Origin: an uncultured Clostridia bacterium
Lineage (GTDB): Bacteria > Bacillota > Clostridia > Christensenellales > Borkfalkiaceae
Length of the DNA: 64,000 nucleotides
Direction of reading: 5' to 3'
Assembly (NCBI GenBank): GCA_949290575.1
Contig: CASESJ010000002.1
Location: 62,001 to 126,000, forward strand
The notes under the pieces are model-generated. The model ran no database searches and was not told the DNA's origin. It saw nothing but the letters and a program-made list of their open reading frames with translations. Positions 53,764-61,947 of the stretch are shown here, piece after piece. Position 1 is the stretch's first letter. Every line of letters begins with the position of its first letter. Position numbers and translations under genes: made by a program.

Positions 53764-54006
53764 ATGGTAATTGTTAATTTTATTTCTTATATTCTCGTAC
53801 TCGTAGGCGCACTCAACTGGGGTCTCTACGGCATCTGGAACTTCAATCTCGTCGGCTGGATTTTCCAGGGACCCAGGTCGGTAGGGTCTATAATCGTCTA
53901 CATCGCGGTTGCAGTAGCCGCGCTCTGGCTGATTATTTCGCCCATCATCACCGGCAGAGGACTTCTTCTGTCCATGCGCGAGGGTCACGACAGGGCTGAC
54001 GCCTGA
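53764..54006 (+). CDS. DUF378 (YuzA-like) small membrane protein
   Basis: The 80-residue protein has two hydrophobic helices, the first containing the DUF378 pattern LVGALNWGLYGIWNFNLVGWIFQG, the second IIVYIAVAVAALWLIISPI. The function is unknown in all relatives. I start at the ATG at 53764 because CAGGAG lies 7 nt upstream; the ATG at 53758 overlaps that SD. Confidence 0.85.
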   Translation: MVIVNFISYILVLVGALNWGLYGIWNFNLVGWIFQGPRSVGSIIVYIAVAVAALWLIISPIITGRGLLLSMREGHDRADA

Positions 54007-54020
54007 ATTTTTTAAAATGA

Positions 54021-54062
54021 GGCGGCGGACGCAATAATCTGCGTCCGCCGCCTGCTTTTTTA
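54021..54062 (+). terminator. Terminator after the DUF378 gene
   Basis: A 13-bp perfect stem (54021-54033 with 54040-54052) and a T-rich tail. The rest of the gap to 54349 holds AT-rich sequence and the promoter described next. Confidence 0.92.
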
Positions 54063-54286
54063 TAAAACTCTTAGTTTATGGCGCGCAAAGAATAAAAATT
54101 AACCTGCAATTTGTGTCGTATGTATTGAATTGTATCGCTCCGAGTGATATAATCATATCGGCAGAGTATGAAAGAATTTTTCTGTTTGCAACCGAAATAT
54201 TATTCTGAAAAGTAATTCAGACATAAAAAATTGCGGAAAAAGAATGTAAAAAAGGCAAGATTTAACAGTAATTTCACATAAAAGAT

Positions 54287-54316
54287 GTGTCAATGTACAC
54301 ACAGTCAGGTTAAAAT
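54287..54316 (+). promoter_or_regulatory. Candidate promoter of the MacB/FtsX-type pair
   Basis: GTGTCA (54287-54292), 18-nt spacer, TAAAAT (54311-54316). A short inverted repeat TGTGT-N6-ACACA (54286-54301) overlaps the -35 and could bind a regulator. Confidence 0.5.
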
Positions 54317-54349
54317 CGGAAAAGCCATAAAAGTATTAAGAGGTGCGGT

Positions 54350-55051
54350 ATGAGTTATCTCAGTCTTTCTGACGTAAGCAAAGAATATACGGTAGGCAGC
54401 GTAAAGGTGCAGGCATTAAAGAATGTTTCGTTCGAGCTGAACGACGGCGAGTTTGCAGTCGTGGTCGGCAGTTCAGGCGCGGGCAAGACCACGCTTTTGA
54501 ACCTTCTGGGCGGAATGGACAGCGTTTCGGGCGGCAGCATAGAGCTGGACGGCAAGTCTCTAACCGACCTCGACCGCCGCGGACTTACGAATTACCGCCG
54601 CAACGACGTGGGATTTGTCTTTCAGTTTTACAACCTCATGCCCAATCTCACCGCGCTCGAAAACGTCGAAATAGCCATTGAAATCTGCAAGGACCACCTT
54701 GCGCCCAAGGATGTTTTAGAGGAAGTCGGTCTGGGCGAAAGACTTGGCAATTTCCCTTCGCAGCTCTCGGGCGGCGAACAGCAGAGGGTGTCTATCGCGA
54801 GGGCGATAGCAAAAAATCCCAAACTGCTCCTTTGCGACGAGCCCACTGGCGCGCTCGACTACGCTACGGGCAAAAAGATTTTAAAACTTCTCTACGACAT
54901 ATCCAAACAGCGCAAGAGGCTGGTAATAATCGTTACGCACAATTCCGCGCTCAAGGATATGGCGGACAAAGTTATCTACATACGCAGCGGCGAAATAGAA
55001 AAAATAGAGACCAACCCCAATCCCAAACCCGTCGAAGAAATAGAGTGGTAA
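54350..55051 (+). CDS. ABC transporter ATPase, MacB/LolD type
   Basis: The 233-residue ATPase has Walker [38 protein letters not shown], signature LSGGEQQRV, Walker [13 protein letters not shown] and VIIVTHN. MacB/LolD-type ATPases pair with FtsX-like permeases in efflux, lipoprotein handling or peptide resistance; the partner follows 41 nt downstream. AGAGGTG is the SD. Confidence 0.93.
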   Translation: MSYLSLSDVSKEYTVGSVKVQALKNVSFELNDGEFAVVVGSSGAGKTTLLNLLGGMDSVSGGSIELDGKSLTDLDRRGLTNYRRNDVGFVFQFYNLMPNLTALENVEIAIEICKDHLAPKDVLEEVGLGERLGNFPSQLSGGEQQRVSIARAIAKNPKLLLCDEPTGALDYATGKKILKLLYDISKQRKRLVIIVTHNSALKDMADKVIYIRSGEIEKIETNPNPKPVEEIEW

Positions 55052-55092
55052 ACTCCTCGGCTGCGGGGTAATCTTATTCAGGCGGTGCGGAA

Positions 55093-57084
55093 ATGAAGAC
55101 ATATTTAAAAACTCTGGGGCGCATGTTCAGCAAGCATGTCACGCGCTTCATATCTATAATTTTCATAGTGCTCATATCGGTCGGGTTCTCCGCGGGCGTA
55201 GGTTCGTCCACGGATAAAATCCAGCATTCTTTAAGCGATTACTATGCCGAGAGAAAAGTGCCCGACTTCATAGTCAAGTCGAGCGCGGACGACGGATTTT
55301 CCGAGGAGGACGTGCAGACGATACTTGACCTCTTCTCCGAAGACGAAATCGCGCCCGAACACGATACAGGCATGTCGGTAGACGTCAACCTCGACTATCC
55401 CGACGGCAAGAGCAGACTGACGAGAATTTATTTTCTTGACAGTTTTCCCGAGGATAATTCAAAGGAATTCAAACTCAACATTCCCGACGTGATAAGTTCG
55501 TCCGACGAGCCTACAGACCTTCCGGAGGCTTTTGCAGAGCGCGCAAACAAGACGATAGAGGGCGTCGATTTAGGCGCGGAAATAGAGCTGGACTTTGCAG
55601 ATATTTTAAATCAGCTGTCGGTGCAGGATACGGGCGAAGAGCTTGACGAGAGCATGCTTAACATTATATCCATGTTAGCTAAGCCTGTAACCGTAAAGGT
55701 GACGGCAACTTTGCAGAGCCCTCTGACCATCGCGCTCGACGGCGAGCCGAGCTATGTCAACGGCGAAGACGTGGAACTTCCCGAGACAGGTTCGGGACTT
55801 GACGGACTTGTGACGGTGGACAACATACTCTATGTATCCTCGGACATAATACCCTCTGTTATGGGCAACGTGCTGTTGCCGAGCGGCGATTTATATATAG
55901 CCGTGTGCGACCGCGATATGTTCTCTTCATTCAGCAGAGGTTATGAAAAATACATCGACGAAATGAGCGAAAAAATTACCGCGGCAATGACGGGAGAAGA
56001 CGGCGTTTCTACGGTGAGGGTGATAACTCTTTACGACAATTTTTCGCTGTACTCTCTCTACAGTTATTCCGAAAAAGTTGCGGCAATAAGCTGGGTGCTT
56101 GTAGTTGCGTTCATATTCGTAACTGCGCTCGTTGTGTTCTCCAACATAAGCCGACTTATGGAGGAGGAGCGCGGTCAGGTTGCCTGCCTGCGCACATTAG
56201 GATATTCGCCATTTAAAATAATTTTCAAATACGCGCTGTTCGCCATGATAGCCACGGGTATAGGCGGCGTCGGTTCGTACTTTGTGGGAATGGGTCTGTC
56301 CTCGCTCATCTATTACATATTCAACTTCTCGTACGCAATGCCCGCTATGTCGGCATACTTTGCGATGAATTTCTATTACATAGTGTTCGGCATAATAGTT
56401 GTGGCAATACTCTGCGCAACTCTGTTCTCGGGCATAAAGATGATGCTTCAGCAGCCTGCCGAACTGCTCCGACCCAAGCCTCCCAAGGCGGGCAAAAAGG
56501 TCATTTTCGAGCATATGCCTTTCCTCTGGAACAGGCTTTCCTTCAAATATAAGTCGACTGTCCGCAATGTTTTGAGGTATAAGAGCAGGTTCTTTATGAC
56601 GGTAATAGCCGTCGCCGTCTCAATGGCTCTCGTCATGGCGGGACTTGCCATACTCGACTTGTGCCTGTTCGGCACGCTCAAGTCGCCCTCTATTGTCGCA
56701 ATAGCGGTAGTTATAATAATCTTTGCGGGAATGCTCACGGCGACTGTCATATACACAATGACAAACATCAACATAAGCGAGCGCAACCGCGAGCTGGCAA
56801 CGCTTATGGTTCTGGGCTACCACGACGGCGAGGTGTGCGGCTACATTCACCGCGAAATTTATATCGATACGTTAATCGGCATCATCTTCGGCTATCCTCT
56901 GGCTGCGTTGCTCATAGGTCTTGTGTTCACGCTGATAGGTCTGGGTACGCTGGGCGGAATAAGCTGGTTCATGTGGGTAATCGCACCATTTGTAGTAGTG
57001 CTGTTCTCGCTGCTGGTAACGCTCCTTCTCAGGCGCAGAATTGTAAAAATCGATATGAACGAAAGCCTTAAGGCGATTGAATAA
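55093..57084 (+). CDS. FtsX-like permease of the MacB/LolD-type ABC system
   Basis: The 663-residue protein starts with one helix (about 15-38), then a large extracytoplasmic domain of about 290 residues rich in Asp/Glu, then a first FtsX domain (helices from about 335 with EERGQVACLRTLGYSPFKII) and a second, shorter one (from about 500 with ERNRELATLMVLGYHDGEV). This duplicated layout is typical of large Gram-positive MacB-like permeases. The transported compound is unknown; two-component regulators that often sit beside peptide-resistance versions are absent here. Confidence 0.9.
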   Translation: MKTYLKTLGRMFSKHVTRFISIIFIVLISVGFSAGVGSSTDKIQHSLSDYYAERKVPDFIVKSSADDGFSEEDVQTILDLFSEDEIAPEHDTGMSVDVNLDYPDGKSRLTRIYFLDSFPEDNSKEFKLNIPDVISSSDEPTDLPEAFAERANKTIEGVDLGAEIELDFADILNQLSVQDTGEELDESMLNIISMLAKPVTVKVTATLQSPLTIALDGEPSYVNGEDVELPETGSGLDGLVTVDNILYVSSDIIPSVMGNVLLPSGDLYIAVCDRDMFSSFSRGYEKYIDEMSEKITAAMTGEDGVSTVRVITLYDNFSLYSLYSYSEKVAAISWVLVVAFIFVTALVVFSNISRLMEEERGQVACLRTLGYSPFKIIFKYALFAMIATGIGGVGSYFVGMGLSSLIYYIFNFSYAMPAMSAYFAMNFYYIVFGIIVVAILCATLFSGIKMMLQQPAELLRPKPPKAGKKVIFEHMPFLWNRLSFKYKSTVRNVLRYKSRFFMTVIAVAVSMALVMAGLAILDLCLFGTLKSPSIVAIAVVIIIFAGMLTATVIYTMTNINISERNRELATLMVLGYHDGEVCGYIHREIYIDTLIGIIFGYPLAALLIGLVFTLIGLGTLGGISWFMWVIAPFVVVLFSLLVTLLLRRRIVKIDMNESLKAIE

Positions 57085-57131
57085 AACGCGCTGTACAAAG
57101 CGCGACTGCAATGCAGAATAAATGCGATTTT

Positions 57132-57168
57132 AATGCGCCGCCCGCTTAAAGCGGGCGGCGCATTCTGT
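57132..57168 (+). terminator. Terminator-like hairpin after the ABC permease
   Basis: A 14-bp perfect stem (57132-57145 with 57151-57164) with TTAAA loop; the T tail is weak. Confidence 0.7.
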
Positions 57169-57244
57169 ATATCGCAGCCGCCATTTTCAGGACTGACAGC
57201 CTGCGTTTATGTGAGCTTTATAAACTTTCTTGTCCGTCAGCCGC

Positions 57245-57290
57245 CCGTTCGGAAGCGACAGACTCCTCGTCGCAACCGAACGGCTCTTTT
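57245..57290 (+). other. Structured element: coaxial stems with AA/AA internal loop before T4
   Basis: CCGTTCGG (57245-57252) pairs with CCGAACGG (57276-57283). Inside, after AA on each side, GCGAC (57255-57259) pairs with GTCGC (57269-57273) around a 9-nt loop. CTCTTTT follows. It is a terminator-like or structured RNA element in an otherwise gene-free 384-nt gap. No riboswitch class recognised. Confidence 0.6.
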
Positions 57291-57387
57291 ATAAGTCGTA
57301 GGTTTGATAAATAATGACATTAATGACTAATTTTTGCCTGTTCCGCGCCCTCGCGGCGGCATAAAAGCTCAAATTGCCCTCAATAGC

Positions 57388-57416
57388 TTGCCATGCAAAA
57401 GGGCTTGTGATAGAAT
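57388..57416 (+). promoter_or_regulatory. Promoter of the pectate lyase gene
   Basis: TTGCCA (57388-57393), 17-nt spacer, TAGAAT (57411-57416), about 50 nt before the ATG, with AGAAGG as SD. Confidence 0.72.
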
Positions 57417-57468
57417 ATAAACATTACGTAAACATCTGCGTAAAACACATTTTCAGAAGGTCAGAAAT

Positions 57469-60048
57469 ATGAAAATTAAAAAAATAGCAATGTTTGTAGT
57501 TTCGCTGGTACTCAGCGCGTCATGCGCTGTATCTTCCGCGTGTGCGGGATTGGGTAAACCAGACGATACTACCGACGGTTCTCAAACAGAACAGCCTGAT
57601 GACGGCAACACCGAAAGCGGCGGCGAAGATACTCCTGAAAACCCCGACGGCGACAACACCGAGAGCGGAGATACCGAGGGCGGAGACACCGAAGGCGGAG
57701 ACACCGAAGGCGGCGATACCGAAGGCGGAGACGAGCAGTTAAAAGAAGAGGTGACAATTACCTTTAAGAACGGGGATGACGTCCTCTCTTCGTCTACTGT
57801 AGAAAAGGATACGTGCATACAGCCCTATGAGCTGAATATCAGCGGATATTACGTTTCGGGTTGGTATACTACGGCAGATTTTTCGGGCGAACCCTATGAT
57901 TTCACCCAGCCTTTCACTGCGGATACCACGCTGTATGCAAAGCTTGTTGCAGTCGTCAAGACGGTGACTTACGCAAGTTCTGCCAGCGAGAGCGCGGCTT
58001 TCGAGTGGACGGACAGCAATGCGTCCTCGGCAAAGGTTGAATACAAGCTCAGCAGTGCCGGCTCATATACGACAGCCGACAGCGAGCTCGTCCGCCAGAT
58101 TTCATCAACTTCAGCGAGGGTGGATATCGTAGGACTTAAGGGCAACGCGAACTACGACTTCCGCATTACAACAAGCAGCAAGGAAGTGATTGATTTCGAG
58201 GACGTAACAATTTCTGCATACGACCGTTCGGGCTATGCTCATTTCAACGCGACGAGCGGCGTCGGCGCGTATAACGACGACGGCACTCTGAAGTCGGGCG
58301 CACAGGTAATTTATGTTACCGAAGCAACCAAGAATACCGTAAAGGCTACCATTAACGGCAAACCGTATACGGGAATTGTAAGCATTCTTCAGAACGCATA
58401 TAATACCAGCAGTCCGATAGCAATAAGGGTTATAGGCAGAATTTCCGCTGCAACGTGGAATAAAATCGATTACAATGAAGACGGTAAATACAGCAGTTCC
58501 AACAAACTGACTGCAGATTATGTAATCGGTGCAAACGGCAAGGCATTGCCCAAGACGAGCACGCTCACCGAAGAAGATATTATCAGCGGCGGATACAATA
58601 CGCTCAATACTTCTGTCGCAACAAAGCTTAACGGACTTACCAACAAAGTCAAGTACAGCGGCGGCGAATTCGATTCTTACTACAACATGTGCGATATCGA
58701 ACTCGCCGAAAACGTAACGCTCGAGGGCATAGGCGAGGACGCAGAGTTCTTCCAGTGGGGACTTACGTGGAAGAAGTGCAACTCGATAGAGGTGCGCAAC
58801 ATAACCTTCGATGACTATACCGAGGACGCATGCTCGTTCGAGGGAAGCAAAGACAGTACGACCATTTCGGGCTTCGACAGTCAGAATATCTGGATACACC
58901 ACAACACTTTCAACGAGGGTATCAACTATTGGGACGTCTGCGGCGAGCAGGATAAGCATGAGGGCGACGGCGGTACGGATATTAAGCGTTGCGCATATAC
59001 CACAATCTCGTACAACCATTACTATAACAACCACAAGACGGGACTTGTAGGTGGCGACGATAATAATTTGACTGCCTGCGTGACATTCCATCACAACTTC
59101 TATGACCAGTGCTCGAGCCGTCTTCCTCTCGGCAGGCAGGCTAATATGCACATGTACAACAACTACTACTACGGCTCGACGGGTACTAATATGTCGTTGC
59201 GTGCAGGTGCTTATGCGCTCATAGAGAACTGCTATTTCGAAAATGCCGAAAACCCCGTAACAACGAAGGACGGCGACGGAAAGCGCGGCGTTGCAAAGAT
59301 TTACAACTGCACTTTCAAGGGCGTATCTCTTGACAGCAAGTACGATGTCACTGTCGTAACAAGCAGAACGCAGAATGTAAGCAACGACAATATCTTCAAT
59401 CAGACTTTCGATACAGACAGTTCTGCATTCTATTACGACAGCGCGAACAAGTGCTCTGACGTCGAAGTTATGACGGCAACTGCCGACGTGCCTTCGTTCA
59501 TTCCTCAGCTTGCGGGCACGCTGCACCATAACGACAACATTACGGACGGCAGCTCTTCAGGCGGTTCGACTGGCGGTAACGAGGAAGAAGGCGGTTCAGG
59601 CGGCGGCGAAGTCGCGCAGTCGGCAACATACAGCGTAACAGTAAACGGTACTTCCGTGGTGCTCGGCGGAGACGCGCAGACGGGCTTTTTCGAGGGCGGC
59701 ATAGACAGCGGTTCGGACGAGACTAAATATACCGTCGAAAGCGACAGAATTAACTTCCGCGGTGCGGCGGCATACGTAAAGCTGACGTTCAACGCCTCGG
59801 CGGGACAGACAATTACAGTCAAAGTGAATGCGGCTAACGGCTCGTCAACGGCAGGAAATACTCTCAAACTGACGGGATCGAACGTCACCGATACGTCTGC
59901 ACAGACGATTACTCTCGGCGCGAAGGATGTATTTGCCGAATACACCTGCACGTTCACGGCGGCTGCCGACGGCACCGTGACGGTGCTCTTCAAGCGCGGT
60001 GGAAGTTCTACGGTATATGTCAAGGGAATAACCGTAACTGTTCAGTAA
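57469..60048 (+). CDS. Secreted multidomain pectate lyase (PL1)
   Basis: The 859-residue protein has a Sec signal (IAMFVVSLVLSASCAVSSAC; lipidation possible but not a clean lipobox), an acidic linker with four DTEGG repeats, an InlB B-type repeat (near 95-165, VSGWYTTADFSGEPYDF), a fibronectin-like domain, then a PL1 beta-helix. The helix shows IWIHHNTFNEG, the central TISYNHYYNNHKTGLVGG and SRLPLGRQANMHMYNNYYYG with candidate catalytic Arg. A C-terminal beta-sandwich of about 140 residues (after a GGSTGG linker) looks like a carbohydrate-binding module. It cleaves pectate by beta-elimination outside the cell. No pectin transporter is adjacent. Confidence 0.9.
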   Translation: MKIKKIAMFVVSLVLSASCAVSSACAGLGKPDDTTDGSQTEQPDDGNTESGGEDTPENPDGDNTESGDTEGGDTEGGDTEGGDTEGGDEQLKEEVTITFKNGDDVLSSSTVEKDTCIQPYELNISGYYVSGWYTTADFSGEPYDFTQPFTADTTLYAKLVAVVKTVTYASSASESAAFEWTDSNASSAKVEYKLSSAGSYTTADSELVRQISSTSARVDIVGLKGNANYDFRITTSSKEVIDFEDVTISAYDRSGYAHFNATSGVGAYNDDGTLKSGAQVIYVTEATKNTVKATINGKPYTGIVSILQNAYNTSSPIAIRVIGRISAATWNKIDYNEDGKYSSSNKLTADYVIGANGKALPKTSTLTEEDIISGGYNTLNTSVATKLNGLTNKVKYSGGEFDSYYNMCDIELAENVTLEGIGEDAEFFQWGLTWKKCNSIEVRNITFDDYTEDACSFEGSKDSTTISGFDSQNIWIHHNTFNEGINYWDVCGEQDKHEGDGGTDIKRCAYTTISYNHYYNNHKTGLVGGDDNNLTACVTFHHNFYDQCSSRLPLGRQANMHMYNNYYYGSTGTNMSLRAGAYALIENCYFENAENPVTTKDGDGKRGVAKIYNCTFKGVSLDSKYDVTVVTSRTQNVSNDNIFNQTFDTDSSAFYYDSANKCSDVEVMTATADVPSFIPQLAGTLHHNDNITDGSSSGGSTGGNEEEGGSGGGEVAQSATYSVTVNGTSVVLGGDAQTGFFEGGIDSGSDETKYTVESDRINFRGAAAYVKLTFNASAGQTITVKVNAANGSSTAGNTLKLTGSNVTDTSAQTITLGAKDVFAEYTCTFTAAADGTVTVLFKRGGSSTVYVKGITVTVQ
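57670..57729 (+). repeat. 15-bp coding tandem repeat (DTEGG x4)
   Basis: Four 15-nt units encode Asp-Thr-Glu-Gly-Gly. They form the acidic linker after the signal peptide and may vary in copy number. Confidence 0.9.
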
Positions 60049-60066
60049 AATTTTAAAAAAAATTTC

Positions 60067-60100
60067 AGTCCCGACGCGCAGACAGCGCGGCGGGACTTAT
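60067..60100 (+). terminator. Terminator-like hairpin after pectate lyase
   Basis: AGTCCCG and CGGGACT arms with an inner CGCGC/GCGCG stem and one A-G mismatch (60067-60097); weak T tail. Confidence 0.6.
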
Positions 60101-60133
60101 GTTACAGGGTAAAGTTTAATAAAAAACTATCAC

Positions 60134-60176
60134 AGCCGCCGCGCGGGCAACAGCCCGCGCGGCGGCTCATTTTGTT
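60134..60176 (+). terminator. Second hairpin terminator before spoIIA
   Basis: A 15-bp perfect GC-rich stem (60134-60148 with 60153-60167) with AACA loop, followed by CATTTTGTT. It insulates spoIIA from upstream transcription. Confidence 0.8.
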
Positions 60177-60267
60177 ACATAAAATGAGCGATTTCGGCAA
60201 AATATGCTGTAATACGCATAAAAAAAGCAGGTATTATTTAGTTAAACGCAAGGAGGGGGAAAGGCAG

Positions 60268-60579
60268 ATGAAAGTGCAGACGTCGCGTTGCGGCGCAGAA
60301 CTGCGCATAAAGCTGGTGGGCGATATGGACGAGTATTCCGCCGCAGACGCGCGCAGGATATGCGATAAGTTGCTCGATGAAAATCCGTCGGCGCAGAGGG
60401 TGGTAATCAACCTTGCTGAAGTTGCATTCATGGATTCCACTGGCATAGGTTTTTTAATCGGCAGGTATAAAAAGGCAAAAAAAATGGGCGTTCCGCTGGT
60501 TGTGGAAAAGCCCAATTTCGCCGCAGACAAAGTATTATCGCTCAGCGGCATATACGCGCTCATTCCGAGGGCAGACTAA
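60268..60579 (+). CDS. spoIIAA: Anti-sigma F factor antagonist SpoIIAA
   Basis: The 103-residue STAS-domain protein has VVINLAEVAFMDSTGIGFLIGRYKKAK; Ser57 is the phosphorylation site (Ser58 in B. subtilis). When dephosphorylated by SpoIIE it frees sigma F from SpoIIAB in the forespore. The ATG at 60268 follows AGGAGGGGG; an upstream in-frame extension lacks family support. I saw no clear sigma-H promoter in the 90 nt upstream. Confidence 0.94.
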   Translation: MKVQTSRCGAELRIKLVGDMDEYSAADARRICDKLLDENPSAQRVVINLAEVAFMDSTGIGFLIGRYKKAKKMGVPLVVEKPNFAADKVLSLSGIYALIPRAD

Positions 60580-60594
60580 TCAGACGGGGAAAGT

Positions 60595-61032
60595 ATGACC
60601 AAAAATTATCTCAAATTACAATTTTATTCGCTTGCATGCAATCAGCCGTTCGCGCGCGACGCGGTGGCGGCGTTCTGCGTGCAGTTAAATCCTTCGCTTT
60701 CTGCGCTTTCTGACGTAAAAACAGCAGTTTCGGAGGCGGTTACAAACTGTATGGTGCACGCATACAGGGGCAATCTCGGCATAATAACCGTAGAGTGCGA
60801 AATAGAGGACAGAACGCTACATATTAAGGTCAGCGACACGGGCAGGGGGATAGACGATATCGAAAAGGCTATACAGCCGTTCTATACCACGCTGCCCGAT
60901 GACGAACGCTCGGGCATGGGTTTTACCATAATGCAGACCTTTATGGACGAATTCAAAGTCAACTCCATAAAGGGTGAGGGCACGGTAGTCTACATGACCA
61001 AACAATTTGAAGCGGAAGTGGAGAATGCTTGA
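60595..61032 (+). CDS. spoIIAB: Anti-sigma F factor / kinase SpoIIAB
   Basis: The 145-residue GHKL ATPase has the N box DVKTAVSEAVTNCMVHAYRG, G1 IKVSDTGRGID and G2 DERSGMGFTIMQTFMD. It binds sigma F and phosphorylates SpoIIAA. It starts 15 nt after spoIIAA and overlaps sigF by 8 nt. Confidence 0.95.
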   Translation: MTKNYLKLQFYSLACNQPFARDAVAAFCVQLNPSLSALSDVKTAVSEAVTNCMVHAYRGNLGIITVECEIEDRTLHIKVSDTGRGIDDIEKAIQPFYTTLPDDERSGMGFTIMQTFMDEFKVNSIKGEGTVVYMTKQFEAEVENA

Positions 61033-61750
61033 CGTCGAGACGACAAACGTTTACATCGACAGGGCAAAGGCTGGCGACGCCTCTGCCAAGGAGATGCTTT
61101 TAAAGGAAAACGACAATCTCATAAAGAGTATAGTGCGAAGATATCTTGGAAAGGGCGTCGAGTACGACGACCTCTATCAGCTTGCGGGAATAGGGCTTTT
61201 AAAGGCGATAAACGGCTTCGATAAGGCATACGGAGTGCGATTTTCGACCTATGCCGTGCCTATGATAGCGGGCGAGATAAAGCGTTTCATGCGCGACGAC
61301 GGCTCGATAAAGGTCAGCAGAAGCATAAAGGCGGAGGCGAAAAAGATTAACGCCTTTGTCGAGGAATACGCTGCGGAACACGGCTGTCAGCCTACAATCA
61401 AGGCTATATCCGAAAAATTCGGCATGCCGCCTGCGGAGGTCGTCTTCACCATGGGTTCGTCGAGAATGCCCGTCTCGCTGTTCGCGCAGTCGGACTATAA
61501 GGACGAAAAATCTCAATACCTTCTGGACCGACTGTCCTCCGACGACAATCAGGAAGAGATTATAGACCTTATGGAACTTCGTTCAGCCATTTCAAATCTT
61601 TCAGAGAGGGATAAAAAGGTGATAATGCTGCGCTACTTCCGCGATATGACGCAGGCGGAGGTGGCTACGATGATGGGCGTGTCGCAGGTGCAGGTCTCCA
61701 GAATTGAAAACAGAATAATGGAACAGTTCCGCAAAAAACTGACGGGCTGA
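61025..61750 (+). CDS. sigF: RNA polymerase sigma factor F (forespore)
   Basis: The 241-residue sigma-70 family protein lacks region 1. Region 2 contains LIKSIVRRYLGKGVEYDDLYQLAGIGLLKAINGFD and FSTYAVPMIAGEIKRFMRDDG; region 3 RSIKAEAKKINAF; region 4 ends MTQAEVATMMGVSQVQVSRIENRI. Gene order after spoIIAB identifies it as sigma F rather than sigma G. The ATG at 61025 (MLDVETTNVY) with GTGGAG upstream is chosen. spoVA or dacF genes that often flank it are absent. Confidence 0.95.
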   Translation: MLDVETTNVYIDRAKAGDASAKEMLLKENDNLIKSIVRRYLGKGVEYDDLYQLAGIGLLKAINGFDKAYGVRFSTYAVPMIAGEIKRFMRDDGSIKVSRSIKAEAKKINAFVEEYAAEHGCQPTIKAISEKFGMPPAEVVFTMGSSRMPVSLFAQSDYKDEKSQYLLDRLSSDDNQEEIIDLMELRSAISNLSERDKKVIMLRYFRDMTQAEVATMMGVSQVQVSRIENRIMEQFRKKLTG

Positions 61751-61779
61751 ACGGCAGTTCAATGACGGATAATTTTATC

Positions 61780-61828
61780 GGCGGGGCGGGCAAACGCAAT
61801 GTTTGCCCGCCCCGCCGCAATTTTTATT
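61780..61828 (+). terminator. Terminator of the spoIIA operon
   Basis: A 16-bp perfect stem (61780-61795 with 61801-61816), 5-nt loop and a T-rich tail. Confidence 0.92.
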
Positions 61829-61882
61829 GCGAATTTTAAAAAATTCAGTAAAGGGCAGGCGTTGCCTCTTTGTTTTCGTCGC

Positions 61883-61911
61883 TTTACATTTTTAATCTCA
61901 GGGTTTATAAT
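61883..61911 (+). promoter_or_regulatory. Promoter of the aminotransferase gene
   Basis: TTTACA (61883-61888), 17-nt spacer, TATAAT (61906-61911); leader of about 30 nt with a CAGG SD. Confidence 0.82.
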
Positions 61912-61947
61912 ATAACAAATGCAAAAAAATTCTGAGCAGGTTGAATT

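Noticed and set aside
57670..57729. CRISPR-like direct repeats
   Set aside because: The units are contiguous 15-nt in-frame codons for an acidic linker, without spacers.
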